This document shows positions 16,619 to 23,332 of a DNA stretch of 25,630 nt, in pieces. The position numbers were made by a program, and so were the translations under genes. The DNA comes from an uncultured Blautia sp. (GTDB lineage Bacteria > Bacillota > Clostridia > Lachnospirales > Lachnospiraceae): contig UQSX01000038.1 of assembly GCA_900543715.1 (NCBI GenBank), positions 1 to 25,630 on the forward strand, read 5' to 3'. Every line of letters begins with the position of its first letter. Within the stretch, counting starts at the first letter, position 1. The notes below the pieces were generated by a model. It was not told where the DNA came from. It was given only the letters and a program-made list of their open reading frames with translations, and did no database searches.

Positions 16619-16668
16619 ATAAGAAAGATTTTCAGATAACGCATCGTGGCCTATAAAGGAGATAAAGT

Positions 16669-17412
16669 ATGTCAGAGAGCAGAAATAAGATGCCTTCTTC
16701 TGTTACCCAGTGGGTCAGGGAGGAATTGAAGAAGAATACAGATCCAGACTACCGGGAGTTCCATAAATCCTTAGTTCCGGGGATGGGAAATTTTCTGGGG
16801 GTTCGTGTACCTCAGCTCCGCAGGATCAGTAAAAAAGCAGCCAGAGAAGACTATTGGCGCTTTGCAAAAGAGGCGGATACAGAGATGTATGAAGAGCTGA
16901 TGGTCAGAGGAATGATGATCGGATATGCCAGATTAAGTAAAGAAGAGCAGCGCCGGGAGCTGGAGGCTTTTGTGCCTTATATCAACAACTGGGCTATCTG
17001 TGACTGCTGCTGCGCCACTTATAAATTCATGAAAAAAGGACAGGAAGAATGGTTTGCCTTTTTAAAAGTATATGCAGACAGTGTACAGGAGTATAAAATA
17101 CGCTTTGCCCTGGTTTCAATGCTGGATTTTTTTATCAATGAGGAGTATATAGATCAGGTTTTAGAAATCCTGGGGAAGGTACGCCATGAAGGGTATTATG
17201 TGAAAATGGCGGCAGCCTGGGCAGTTTCCGTCTGCTATGTGAAATTTCCAGAGAAGACGGAGGTCTTTCTCAGGAAAAATCTTCTGGATGACTTTACCCA
17301 CAATAAGGCGATCCAGAAAATCCGGGAGTCCTATCGGGTTTCAAAAGAGGAGAAAGAAAGACTAAAAGAACTGAGAAGGGAGAGAGTTTCCTATGAAAGT
17401 GGAAGTAAATGA
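16669..17412 (+). CDS. AlkD-type DNA alkylation repair protein (HEAT-like DNA glycosylase)
   Basis: A 247-residue all-helical protein of the DNA alkylation repair (AlkD/AlkC) superfamily, which removes alkylated bases such as 3-methyladenine or 7-methylguanine without base flipping. The residues that act in Bacillus cereus AlkD (W109, D113, R148, W187) have counterparts at W108 and D112 (NNWAICDCC), R145 (YKIRFALVS) and W184 (AAAWAVSV). PQLRRISK near 48-55 is also typical. ATG 16669 follows AAAGGAG. The last 20 bases overlap the next gene, so the C-terminal tail may be shaped by it. A run of three Cys (C113-C115) next to D112 is notable. Activity is inferred from the conserved residues. Confidence 0.88.
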   Translation: MSESRNKMPSSVTQWVREELKKNTDPDYREFHKSLVPGMGNFLGVRVPQLRRISKKAAREDYWRFAKEADTEMYEELMVRGMMIGYARLSKEEQRRELEAFVPYINNWAICDCCCATYKFMKKGQEEWFAFLKVYADSVQEYKIRFALVSMLDFFINEEYIDQVLEILGKVRHEGYYVKMAAAWAVSVCYVKFPEKTEVFLRKNLLDDFTHNKAIQKIRESYRVSKEEKERLKELRRERVSYESGSK

Positions 17413-17944
17413 CAAAATTAGAATTACTAATAAAATGAACGACTGGTCTATGGAGTACCAGGAAGGAGATATTTTTACAGTAGAGAGCACCTGGTACGGA
17501 GGCGTCAACGTGACCAGCAAGACCGGAGTGCCGATTTCCCTGGATGAAGTAGAATATGAGGTGCTGAAAACAGAAGATTCGTCGGGAGTTTCGGGGAAAG
17601 AAGAGAAAAAGGTCCTGCTCCATGCAGATACAAAAAAGGGACTCATAAGAGCACTGAAAGCCGGAGCAGAGCTGTTCTGTGCATGGGAACAGGAAGGCCA
17701 GCCAGGAAAGATTCAGATCCTGGCAGAGGATCAGGCAGTCTGCGGCTGCAGGGACAGAGAAGAAATCGGAGAGAAGATAAAAGAGCTGACAGGAAAAGGA
17801 GGCCGTATCCTGGTCTGCAAAAAATCTATGGCAGAATACGGAATAGAAGAACAGGAACTGCCAGAGGGCGCAGAGACTGTTCTTTGGGGAATTTCAGAAC
17901 TGCTCCAGAAACAGACAGAAGGATATCTCTATATTAAGTTTTAG
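17393..17944 (+). CDS. Unknown protein: SH3-like N-terminal domain fused to a DsrE-like C-terminal domain
   Basis: A 183-residue protein I recognise only in parts. Residues 1-58 (NDKIRITNKMN...EYQEGDIFTVEST, then GVNVTSKTGVPISLDEVEYEVL) look like a small SH3/KOW-type or DUF4314-like beta barrel. After a linker, residues about 70-183 resemble the DsrE/DsrF sulfur-relay fold: KVLLHADTKKGLIRALKAG, a VCKKSMAEYGI segment whose Cys is where some DsrE proteins carry the active Cys, and the typical ending WGISELLQKQTEGYLYIKF. The gene starts inside the end of the AlkD gene (20-bp overlap, GGGAG ten bases upstream) and ends 15 bases before rlmH, so the three are coexpressed. Sulfur transfer is possible but not shown. 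Confidence 0.65.
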   Translation: MKVEVNDKIRITNKMNDWSMEYQEGDIFTVESTWYGGVNVTSKTGVPISLDEVEYEVLKTEDSSGVSGKEEKKVLLHADTKKGLIRALKAGAELFCAWEQEGQPGKIQILAEDQAVCGCRDREEIGEKIKELTGKGGRILVCKKSMAEYGIEEQELPEGAETVLWGISELLQKQTEGYLYIKF

Positions 17945-17959
17945 GAAGGAACGGAAATC

Positions 17960-18439
17960 ATGAAGATTACCATTGTAACTGTGGGAAAAATCAAAGAAAA
18001 ATATCTCCGGGACGCTGTAGATGAATATTCAAAACGTCTGAGTAAATACTGCAAGCTGGAAATCATTCAGGTGGCAGATGAAAAGACGCCGGAGAATGCC
18101 AGCGAGACAGTGGAGAACCAGATACGCCAGAAGGAAGGGGAACGGATTTTAAAGTATCTGAAAGAGGACGCCTACGTCATCACACTGGAAATCGGCGGAA
18201 AGATGCTGGATTCTGTAGAATTTTCCAAGAAGATAGAAAATCTGGGAATTCAGGGAAAGAGCCATATTATCTTTATCATCGGCGGTTCCATCGGCCTGGG
18301 ACAGGAGGTGCTGAAGCGCTCCGACTACGGGCTCAGCTTTTCCAAGATGACCTTTCCCCATCAGCTTATGCGGGTCATACTGCTGGAACAGATATACAGA
18401 GGGTACCGTATTATGGCGGGAGAGCCGTATCATAAGTAA
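17960..18439 (+). CDS. rlmH: 23S rRNA (pseudouridine-1915-N3)-methyltransferase RlmH
   Basis: A 159-residue SPOUT-class methyltransferase that uses S-adenosylmethionine to methylate pseudouridine 1915 in helix 69 of 23S rRNA on assembled ribosomes. Length and sequence match the family throughout: the start [16 protein letters not shown], the knot segment [14 protein letters not shown] (about 105-118) that binds SAM, and the ending [23 protein letters not shown]. Start is ATG 17960 with AGGAAGGA upstream. It is the last gene of the AlkD group. No terminator was found after it, and the compact core-gene arrangement ends here. Confidence 0.97.
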   Translation: MKITIVTVGKIKEKYLRDAVDEYSKRLSKYCKLEIIQVADEKTPENASETVENQIRQKEGERILKYLKEDAYVITLEIGGKMLDSVEFSKKIENLGIQGKSHIIFIIGGSIGLGQEVLKRSDYGLSFSKMTFPHQLMRVILLEQIYRGYRIMAGEPYHK

Positions 18440-18489
18440 GGGCGGCTTTATAGCTTGACATCTTACTATTTTGAGGAGAAGATAACTTT

Positions 18490-18906
18490 ATGAGAAAATT
18501 ATGCTCAGAAGCTGAAAAAATTATGATTGAACGTTTTGGAAAAGACACAGTGATTGCATTAGCGACGGTGGAACACGAAGTGCCGTATGTACGGAAGGTA
18601 AATGCTTATTATGAGGATGGTTCATTTTATATCATTACATATGCACTTTCTAATAAAATAAAACAAATAGAAAAGAACCCAAATGTTGCGATAGCAGGTG
18701 AATGGTTTACCGCACACGGAAAGGGTAAGAATTTAGGGTATTTTGGAAAAGAAGAAAATCGTACAATTGCTGAGAAACTGAAAATTGTTTTTGCCCAATG
18801 GATTGATAATGGGCATAATGATTTTGATGATGAAAACACTATAATTTTATGTGTGGAATTAACGGACGGACTGTTACTTTCACATGGAACAAGATATGAG
18901 TTTTAA
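18490..18906 (+). CDS. Pyridoxamine 5'-phosphate oxidase-family (flavin split-barrel) protein
   Basis: A 138-residue protein of the FMN-binding split-barrel superfamily. The segment ATVEHEVPYVRKVNAYYEDGSFYIIT is the typical strand pattern, and ALSNKIKQIEKNPNVAIAGEW is the usual helix and strand that follow. It is too short to be the true PdxH enzyme of vitamin B6 synthesis, so a small flavin or F420-like reductase or heme-related role is more likely; the substrate is unknown. TGAGGAG lies ten bases before ATG 18490. The gene is AT-richer than rlmH upstream. Decayed sequence follows it. Confidence 0.78.
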   Translation: MRKLCSEAEKIMIERFGKDTVIALATVEHEVPYVRKVNAYYEDGSFYIITYALSNKIKQIEKNPNVAIAGEWFTAHGKGKNLGYFGKEENRTIAEKLKIVFAQWIDNGHNDFDDENTIILCVELTDGLLLSHGTRYEF

Positions 18907-18941
18907 ACTTCGAATTCCAATTATCTTATGCAGCATGTTGA

Positions 18942-19103
18942 TGCGAAAAAGGTTACTACAAAGAAATGTTTGTGGGAATAACAGAGTCAGAGCTGGATGC
19001 GATTAGAGAAGACAGCAGTAATATTTCCCTTCTGGTAGAGAAGATGAAGAAGGATAACCCGGAACTGATAACGGATATGAAGAGAAAAAAATCTTATTTA
19101 TAG
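18942..19103 (+). pseudogene. C-terminal fragment of an unrecognised protein
   Basis: One frame stays open for 53 codons up to TAG at 19101-19103 without a usable start; a stop lies just before it at 18939. The text reads like real protein (YYKEMFVGITESELDAIRED, then VEKMKKDNPELITDMKRK). Bases just upstream in another frame (NSNYLMQHVDAKK) may belong to the same ancestral gene after a frameshift near 18948. I do not recognise the family with confidence. Confidence 0.5.
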
Positions 19104-19300
19104 AAGAATGCAGGCGGAGGGATGATTATTCCAAAAGTATTAAATTCAGAGATGGATGCCTGTGGAGAAAAAAAGAAAGAATTGCATGATTTATCAAAAC
19201 CGCATTCGGATATGTTATAGAGCGATATATCATAAATAATTGCAGCAGGGAAGTGGGAATGTTATTATGCGTTGCTTGCGGCAACGGGCAGGTTTTCATA
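19104..19300 (+). other. Gap with broken coding remnants before the XRE gene
   Basis: This stretch has short protein-like readings in more than one frame (DDYSKSIKFRDGCLWRKKER near 19121-19185 and FIKTAFGYVIERYIINN near 19190-19240) interrupted by stops. No intact gene fits. Together with 18942-19103 it suggests a degraded gene or two. Confidence 0.35.
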
Positions 19301-19304
19301 CAAT
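19276..19304 (+). promoter_or_regulatory. Promoter of the XRE regulator gene
   Basis: TTGCGG (19276-19281) and TACAAT (19299-19304) are 17 bases apart. The -10 box overlaps the left arm of the palindrome at 19301-19318, as expected for a self-repressed gene. Confidence 0.5.
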
Positions 19305-19318
19305 TGTGACAACAATTG
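19301..19318. promoter_or_regulatory. Palindromic operator upstream of the XRE gene
   Basis: CAATTGT (19301-19307) and ACAATTG (19312-19318) are perfect inverted arms around the spacer GACA. The site lies between the -10 box and the GGGAGG ribosome site of the adjacent XRE gene, a usual place for autorepression. Binding by this XRE protein is inferred. Confidence 0.6.
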
Positions 19319-19339
19319 AAAGAAGGGAGGTTGGATTTC

Positions 19340-19849
19340 ATGCTAAATGAAAACATTAAAGCAATCAGAAAATCAAAGGGTCTATCACAGGAAGAACTTG
19401 CTATTAAGCTGCATGTAGTGCGACAGACAATATCCAAATGGGAGCAGGGACTGTCAGTCCCTGATTCGAATATGTTAATCTCTATATCGGAAGTCCTTGA
19501 AACGCCCGTAAGCACTTTGCTCGGAGAAACGATTGCTGAGCCGAAAAGGGATGATTTAAAAGCAATTTCTGAAAAACTGGAGATTATAAATTTGCAGCTT
19601 GCAAAAAAGGCGGCAGCAAGACGAAAGATGCTTCAGTGGCTATTTATCTTCATTGCGTGTGGTATAGTGATAATATTTGCAGTCTTAATAGCATTAAATA
19701 GTCCATACTTGGGCTGGGATTATAGTGATCCTGAATTAGCTGTTGCAGGAGTGATTTATCACGCAGCTGAATGGCTGTTTGTCAGATTAGCACCGATTAT
19801 CCTTATAGGGGCAATTGCCGGGATATTTTTGACAAGGAAAAAAGATTAA
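19340..19849 (+). CDS. XRE-family regulator with a C-terminal membrane anchor
   Basis: A 169-residue protein. Residues about 5-58 are a Cro/CI-type helix-turn-helix (IRKSKGLSQEELAIKL...VRQTISKWEQGLSVPD). A short helical stretch (about 70-92) follows, then two hydrophobic segments (about 97-119 and 138-161) separated by an acidic loop. It therefore looks like a DNA-binding protein tethered to the inner face of the membrane, a layout common in Firmicute XRE proteins linked to stress or transport genes. ATG 19340 is chosen because GGGAGG lies nine bases upstream; TTG at 19316 would lie inside the palindrome. It stands alone, so its targets besides itself are unknown. Confidence 0.85.
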   Translation: MLNENIKAIRKSKGLSQEELAIKLHVVRQTISKWEQGLSVPDSNMLISISEVLETPVSTLLGETIAEPKRDDLKAISEKLEIINLQLAKKAAARRKMLQWLFIFIACGIVIIFAVLIALNSPYLGWDYSDPELAVAGVIYHAAEWLFVRLAPIILIGAIAGIFLTRKKD

Positions 19850-19871
19850 CAGCTTGCAGAACATGATCATC

Positions 19872-19900
19872 TTGACAGGTAAAAAAAGATGTACTATCAT
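19872..19900 (+). promoter_or_regulatory. Promoter of the MarR-MFS operon
   Basis: TTGACA (19872-19877, full consensus) and TATCAT (19895-19900) are separated by 17 bases. The -10 box lies inside the left arm of the long palindrome at 19882-19927. Confidence 0.6.
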
Positions 19901-19927
19901 CTAATTAGTTGATAGTACATCTTTTTT
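19882..19927. promoter_or_regulatory. Long palindrome: terminator for XRE gene and/or MarR operator
   Basis: AAAAAAGATGTACTATCA (19882-19899) and its exact complement (19910-19927) flank a ten-base loop TCTAATTAGT that is itself nearly palindromic. The right arm ends in six T residues, so it can act as a terminator for the XRE gene. It also covers the -10 and start region of the MarR promoter and contains TAGTTGATA, like common MarR half-sites, so it may be the operator. Both uses could hold. Confidence 0.75.
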
Positions 19928-19941
19928 AAGGGGGAATCAAT

Positions 19942-20406
19942 GTGGATATCACACAGCGTCAGATTACAAAAATAGCCAGGGAGGTGGGAAAGTTTACTTC
20001 CCGGATGATGAAAGCAGAAGGGGTCGGCACTGCGGAGTTCGATCTCATTCATGTTGTACGAAAAAGACCCGGCATCACGCAGGCGGAAATAAGTAAAATC
20101 TTAGGGGCGGATAAGGGAGCTGTGGCAAAGCAGACTGCAAATCTGGAGGCAAAGGGTTACCTTCGGAGAGAAAATAATCCGGCAGATGGGCGCAGCCAGC
20201 TTATTTTTCCTACGGAGCAGGCTCAGAGCCTAAAAAACTCTAAGGCGCACATTGAGTCTTTATTTTATGAATGGCTTGTTGAACCACTTTCAAAGGAGCA
20301 GCAGAAGGAGTTTGCGCATCTGCTGGATATTCTTTATCACCGATGCAAAGAAGAAAGCAAAGCCGATTTTCCTGAGATGACAGCACGCATAAGGGAGTGT
20401 GAGTGA
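19942..20406 (+). CDS. MarR-family transcriptional regulator
   Basis: A 154-residue protein with the MarR winged helix: an N-terminal dimerisation helix, then PGITQAEISKILGADKGAVAKQTANLEAKGYLRRENNPADGR (about 50-92), whose DxR wing is the family mark, and C-terminal dimerisation helices. MarR proteins are usually repressors released by small ligands and often control the efflux pump next door. Start is GTG 19942 with GGGGG seven bases upstream. The MFS gene begins one base after its stop, so they form one operon. The palindrome over the promoter suggests autoregulation. The ligand is unknown. Confidence 0.92.
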   Translation: MDITQRQITKIAREVGKFTSRMMKAEGVGTAEFDLIHVVRKRPGITQAEISKILGADKGAVAKQTANLEAKGYLRRENNPADGRSQLIFPTEQAQSLKNSKAHIESLFYEWLVEPLSKEQQKEFAHLLDILYHRCKEESKADFPEMTARIRECE

Positions 20407-20407
20407 T

Positions 20408-21670
20408 ATGAAAGCCAGTCAAAAGAAAAAACATTTGTCACAGGCAATGGTATTTCTCATTCTGTTTGGAGTCGTCAGCCTGTTCTCTGACATGACTCAT
20501 GAGGGCGCTTCCAGTATCCGGGGAGCGTATTTGGCTGTCATGGGCGCTTCCGCTGGTGCGATTGGTTTTTTCTCCGGTCTGGGAGAGTTGATCGGATACT
20601 CCATGCGTTATGTGTTCGGAAAACTTACGGATAGAACCCGGCAGTATTGGCCGATTACAATCTTTGGCTATGTACTGGATGTGTTGGCAGTGCCGGCATT
20701 GGCTCTGGTAGGAGAGCATGGATGGGTCTGGGCATGTCTGCTGCTGCTCATTCAGCGGATGGGCAAAGCCATCAAGAAGCCGGCAAAAGATACGATCATG
20801 TCCTTTGCGGCATCTCAGGAAGGTGTCGGAAAGAGCTTCGGCCTGCAGGAACTGTTAGATCAGATCGGCGCTTTTTTAGGACCGGTGCTGTTATACCTGG
20901 TAATGCTCTTTCGGACAGAGGGAGATGTCTTTCAGACCTATGCTTTCTGCTTTGGGGTGCTTGCTATTCCCGGTGCTATTACGCTGGTTCTGCTCCTTGT
21001 TACCCGGCACAGATTCCCGAATCCCGAACAATTTGAGCCTGAACCGAAAGAACACGTTCCTTTCCGCATGAGAAAAAGCTTCATACTTTATATTGCAGGG
21101 ATCAGCTGCTTCGCTTTTGGATTTATCGACTATTCCATGATCATTATGCATGTTTCCAGGGTTTATACCGGCCTGGCGGCCAGTCTGGCAGAGACATCTT
21201 CGCTGGTAACAGAGGGAACCCTTCCTTTGCTTTATGCCGGTGCGATGCTGGTGGATGCAGCAGCCGCTCTTGTATTCGGACATCTTTATGATAAGATTGG
21301 CGTAAAGGCGTTGATGATTTCTACGCTGCTTTCCAGTGTGTTTGCTGTTTTTGTATTTTCTATTCACTCCATTCCCATGCTCCTGTTGGGTGTGGCCCTC
21401 TGGGGAATCGGGATGGGCGCTCAGGAATCTATCCTGAAAGCTGTGGTCACTTCTATGGTTCCGAAAGACTGCCGGGCTACGGGATATGGTATTTTTGAAT
21501 GTTCCTTTGGCATCTTCTGGTTCCTGGGAAGCTGGATCATGGGCGTGCTTTATGATCTGAGCATTCCTGCCATGGTAACTGTATCGGTGATCGCACAGCT
21601 TGCAGCGATTCCCCTTTATCTTGTTTCGGACAGATGTGCCCGGGCGGAGAATATCCATTTAGGCAGCTGA
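20408..21670 (+). CDS. MFS transporter, probable drug or metabolite efflux
   Basis: A 420-residue membrane protein with about 12 hydrophobic segments and a basic, charged middle loop (near 210-230), typical of the major facilitator superfamily. The N-terminal half shows SLFSDMTHEGASSIRGAYL and the MFS loop RYVFGKLTDRTRQYWP between segments 2 and 3. The second half repeats this with GHLYDKIGVKAL. I set the start at ATG 20408 because GGGAG lies ten bases upstream; GTG 20399 would leave one base. Pairing with a MarR repressor gene suggests ligand-induced export. The substrate cannot be read from sequence. No convincing terminator follows. Confidence 0.88.
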   Translation: MKASQKKKHLSQAMVFLILFGVVSLFSDMTHEGASSIRGAYLAVMGASAGAIGFFSGLGELIGYSMRYVFGKLTDRTRQYWPITIFGYVLDVLAVPALALVGEHGWVWACLLLLIQRMGKAIKKPAKDTIMSFAASQEGVGKSFGLQELLDQIGAFLGPVLLYLVMLFRTEGDVFQTYAFCFGVLAIPGAITLVLLLVTRHRFPNPEQFEPEPKEHVPFRMRKSFILYIAGISCFAFGFIDYSMIIMHVSRVYTGLAASLAETSSLVTEGTLPLLYAGAMLVDAAAALVFGHLYDKIGVKALMISTLLSSVFAVFVFSIHSIPMLLLGVALWGIGMGAQESILKAVVTSMVPKDCRATGYGIFECSFGIFWFLGSWIMGVLYDLSIPAMVTVSVIAQLAAIPLYLVSDRCARAENIHLGS

Positions 21671-21705
21671 TGTTCCGCTCTCTTTTTGCATGAGCGAGAA
21701 ATAAA

Positions 21706-21734
21706 ATGACAGGGAAATAAACCAATGTTATAAT
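21706..21734 (+). promoter_or_regulatory. Promoter of the DUF1801 gene
   Basis: ATGACA (21706-21711) and a consensus TATAAT (21729-21734) are separated by 17 bases, about 50 bases before the start codon. Confidence 0.6.
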
Positions 21735-21782
21735 GAAGAAAAAAACAGGCCGACAGTTTGGAATTTGCGGAGGAAACAGAAT

Positions 21783-22178
21783 ATGTGGATATGCCCAAAA
21801 TGCGGGAGGAAATTTAAAAGAACAAATCAAGGTCATTACTGCGGGAAAGCACCGGAAACAGTATTAGAATATATAAATTCGCAGCCCATAGAGACACGTT
21901 CTCATTTAACAGAAATGATGATCATATTACAAAAAAGTGTTCCGTGTGTAAATGAACGTATATTATGGAGTATGCCGTATTATGAGAAAGAAGGAAAATC
22001 CATTTCCTTTTCTGCTTGTAAAAAGCACGTCAGCTTTTATGTAGGGATTAAAGCTATTGAAAAGTTTGCACTGGAGTTAGAAGAAGTTGTTACTAAGAAA
22101 AATGCAATATATTTTCCTTATGATAGAGAACTACCTGCAAAATTGATTGAAGATATTGCAAAATGGTGTTTAAGCTGA
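21783..22178 (+). CDS. DUF1801 (YdhG-like) protein with a zinc-finger-like N-terminus
   Basis: A 131-residue protein. Residues 1-20 hold C4, C7, H18 and C20 (CPKCGRKF...NQGHYC), a plausible metal site. From about residue 28 the sequence fits DUF1801: ILQKSVPCVNERILWSMPYYEKEGKSISFSACKKHVSFYVG, then KNAIYFPYDRELPAKLIEDIAKW. The family includes YdhG and the Bacillus protein Fra, proposed as an iron chaperone, but the function is not settled. ATG 21783 has GGAGG ten bases upstream; the in-frame TTG at 21765 lacks a site. It has its own promoter. Confidence 0.8.
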   Translation: MWICPKCGRKFKRTNQGHYCGKAPETVLEYINSQPIETRSHLTEMMIILQKSVPCVNERILWSMPYYEKEGKSISFSACKKHVSFYVGIKAIEKFALELEEVVTKKNAIYFPYDRELPAKLIEDIAKWCLS

Positions 22179-22208
22179 TTTGACATATACAATCCAGGAG
22201 GTGATTGA

Positions 22209-22856
22209 TTGAAAATAGAAATCGGAAAAGACTTTCCAAAATATTTTAAACCTTCCTATCCGGAAGAATTTGACTTGTTTTCACATTTTGAGGTGACGGC
22301 TGGAATACCGACAGTTTTATTTGCAATTACTACATGGAAAGAAAACGGCGAGCCAAATGTTTGCTTTCATGCATGGAGTTGTTTTCATGGAGATAAAACT
22401 GCCTTTTTTGCCGTAATGGGGAATCTGTATCAACATACCCATACCTACGCTAATATTCAAAGGGAAAAATGTTTTTGTATAAATTTTCTGCCTATAAGCT
22501 ATTACGATAAACTGGTAGATACCATTCATCACAACGACATGGAAACCGATGAATTTGCTGTGGGAGGCTTTACACTTTCCAATGGAAAAACGATCCATGC
22601 ACCGGCTATTCAAGAGGCTTTTATCAATATAGAATGTACCTTGAAAGAGACAAAGGATCTAAGCGGCGCAGGAATTACGGCTATGGTTATCGGACAAGTG
22701 CTGCATATTTCTGTAGAAAAAGAATATGCCCAGGGCTATGCACAACGATATGGAAAAGAAGGCTTTATGATGCTGATACCAGCGCCTCAGGATCTGGTTA
22801 CCGGCGAGCCAAATCTGTCGGCAATTGGTACAATAAACATTGAAAAATATGATTGA
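22209..22856 (+). CDS. Flavin reductase-family protein (FMN-binding split barrel)
   Basis: A 215-residue protein resembling flavin reductase-like, FMN-binding proteins that reduce flavin or other small acceptors with NAD(P)H. Visible features are FAITTWKENGEPNVCFHAWSC, the FFAVMGNLYQHTHTYANIQ segment that would line the flavin pocket, CINFLPISYYDKLV, and the late strand ITAMVIGQVLHISVEKEY. Start is TTG at 22209 with a perfect AGGAGGTGA seven bases upstream; no other in-frame start has such a site. It follows DUF1801 by 30 bases. The physiological substrate is unknown. Confidence 0.8.
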   Translation: MKIEIGKDFPKYFKPSYPEEFDLFSHFEVTAGIPTVLFAITTWKENGEPNVCFHAWSCFHGDKTAFFAVMGNLYQHTHTYANIQREKCFCINFLPISYYDKLVDTIHHNDMETDEFAVGGFTLSNGKTIHAPAIQEAFINIECTLKETKDLSGAGITAMVIGQVLHISVEKEYAQGYAQRYGKEGFMMLIPAPQDLVTGEPNLSAIGTINIEKYD

Positions 22857-22867
22857 CAGTATATAAG
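22840..22867 (+). promoter_or_regulatory. Possible promoter of the DUF3795 gene
   Basis: TTGAAA (22840-22845) and TATAAG (22862-22867) are 16 bases apart, at the 3' end of the flavin reductase gene. It is a weak match in AT-rich sequence. Confidence 0.3.
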
Positions 22868-22902
22868 ACATGAAAAGAAAACGGAAGCTTGGAGGAATTG
22901 TT

Positions 22903-23277
22903 ATGAAACGGGAGTTAGGGATTGCACGCTGCGGACTGGCCTGTTGTTTATGTTCTGAAAACGCAGCCTGTTCCGGCTGTGATTCAGGTCAATGTCCGGA
23001 CAAAGAGTGGTGCGAAAACAGAAAATGTTCCATTGCAAAAGAAATCCGGCATTGTTATGAATGCGATGAAGAATGCAGAAAAGGATTATTAGGTAAAATA
23101 AAACCCTACGCTTTTACTTTATTTATGAAAAGATATGGTGAAGAATATCTTTTAGATTGTCTGGAAAGAAATGAGGCCAATGGAATTGTTTACCATCGTG
23201 ATGGTATAAATGGCGACTATGACGATTTTGAGGATGTGGAAACACTGATAGAGTACATAAAAACCGGAAACAGATAA
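22903..23277 (+). CDS. DUF3795-type cysteine-rich protein
   Basis: A 124-residue protein with thirteen Cys in its first 60 residues (ARCGLACCLC, ACSGCDSGQCPDKEWC, KCSIAKE, CYECDEEC), a pattern matching DUF3795 proteins and suggesting bound zinc or iron-sulfur. The remainder (about 65-124) is helical with FTLFMKRYGEEYLLDCLERNEANGIVYHRDGINGDYDDF. ATG 22903 is preceded by GGAGG at seven bases; an ATG at 22870 lacks a site. The function is unknown. It is a single gene between the flavin reductase and the CatA-like gene. Confidence 0.75.
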   Translation: MKRELGIARCGLACCLCSENAACSGCDSGQCPDKEWCENRKCSIAKEIRHCYECDEECRKGLLGKIKPYAFTLFMKRYGEEYLLDCLERNEANGIVYHRDGINGDYDDFEDVETLIEYIKTGNR

Positions 23278-23332
23278 ATTTATGGAGATTATTGGTGTTT
23301 CTTGACAAGTCTTATTTTTAGTGAGGGGTACA

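Larger units (their letters stand above)
16382..16668. other. Non-coding gap before the AlkD gene; possible coding relic and AT-rich repeats
   Basis: No intact gene is seen. From about 16430 to 16506 one plus-strand frame reads as a short protein-like stretch (ELEQRAHAVMKHVSIFCDRY) with no start and an early stop, which could be a gene relic or chance. From 16540 the sequence is very AT-rich and holds an 11-bp direct repeat and the putative AlkD promoter. Confidence 0.4.

Noticed and set aside
18455..18483. Promoter before the pyridoxamine-oxidase-like gene
   Set aside because: TTGACA at 18455-18460 is perfect, but the position 17 bases on reads GAAGAT and overlaps the ribosome site region; no credible -10 box.
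20891..21658. Minus-strand open frame of 255 codons inside the MFS gene
   Set aside because: It lies wholly opposite a well-supported membrane transporter gene, has a His/Arg/Asn-rich composition typical of an antisense shadow, and no ribosome site.
21676..21701. Terminator after the MFS gene
   Set aside because: CGCTC/GAGCG is a 5-bp stem with an 11-base loop and no T-tract after it.
23302..23330. Promoter before the CatA-like gene
   Set aside because: TTGACA at 23302-23307 has no -10 box at a workable distance; the expected position is GGGGTA next to the start codon.
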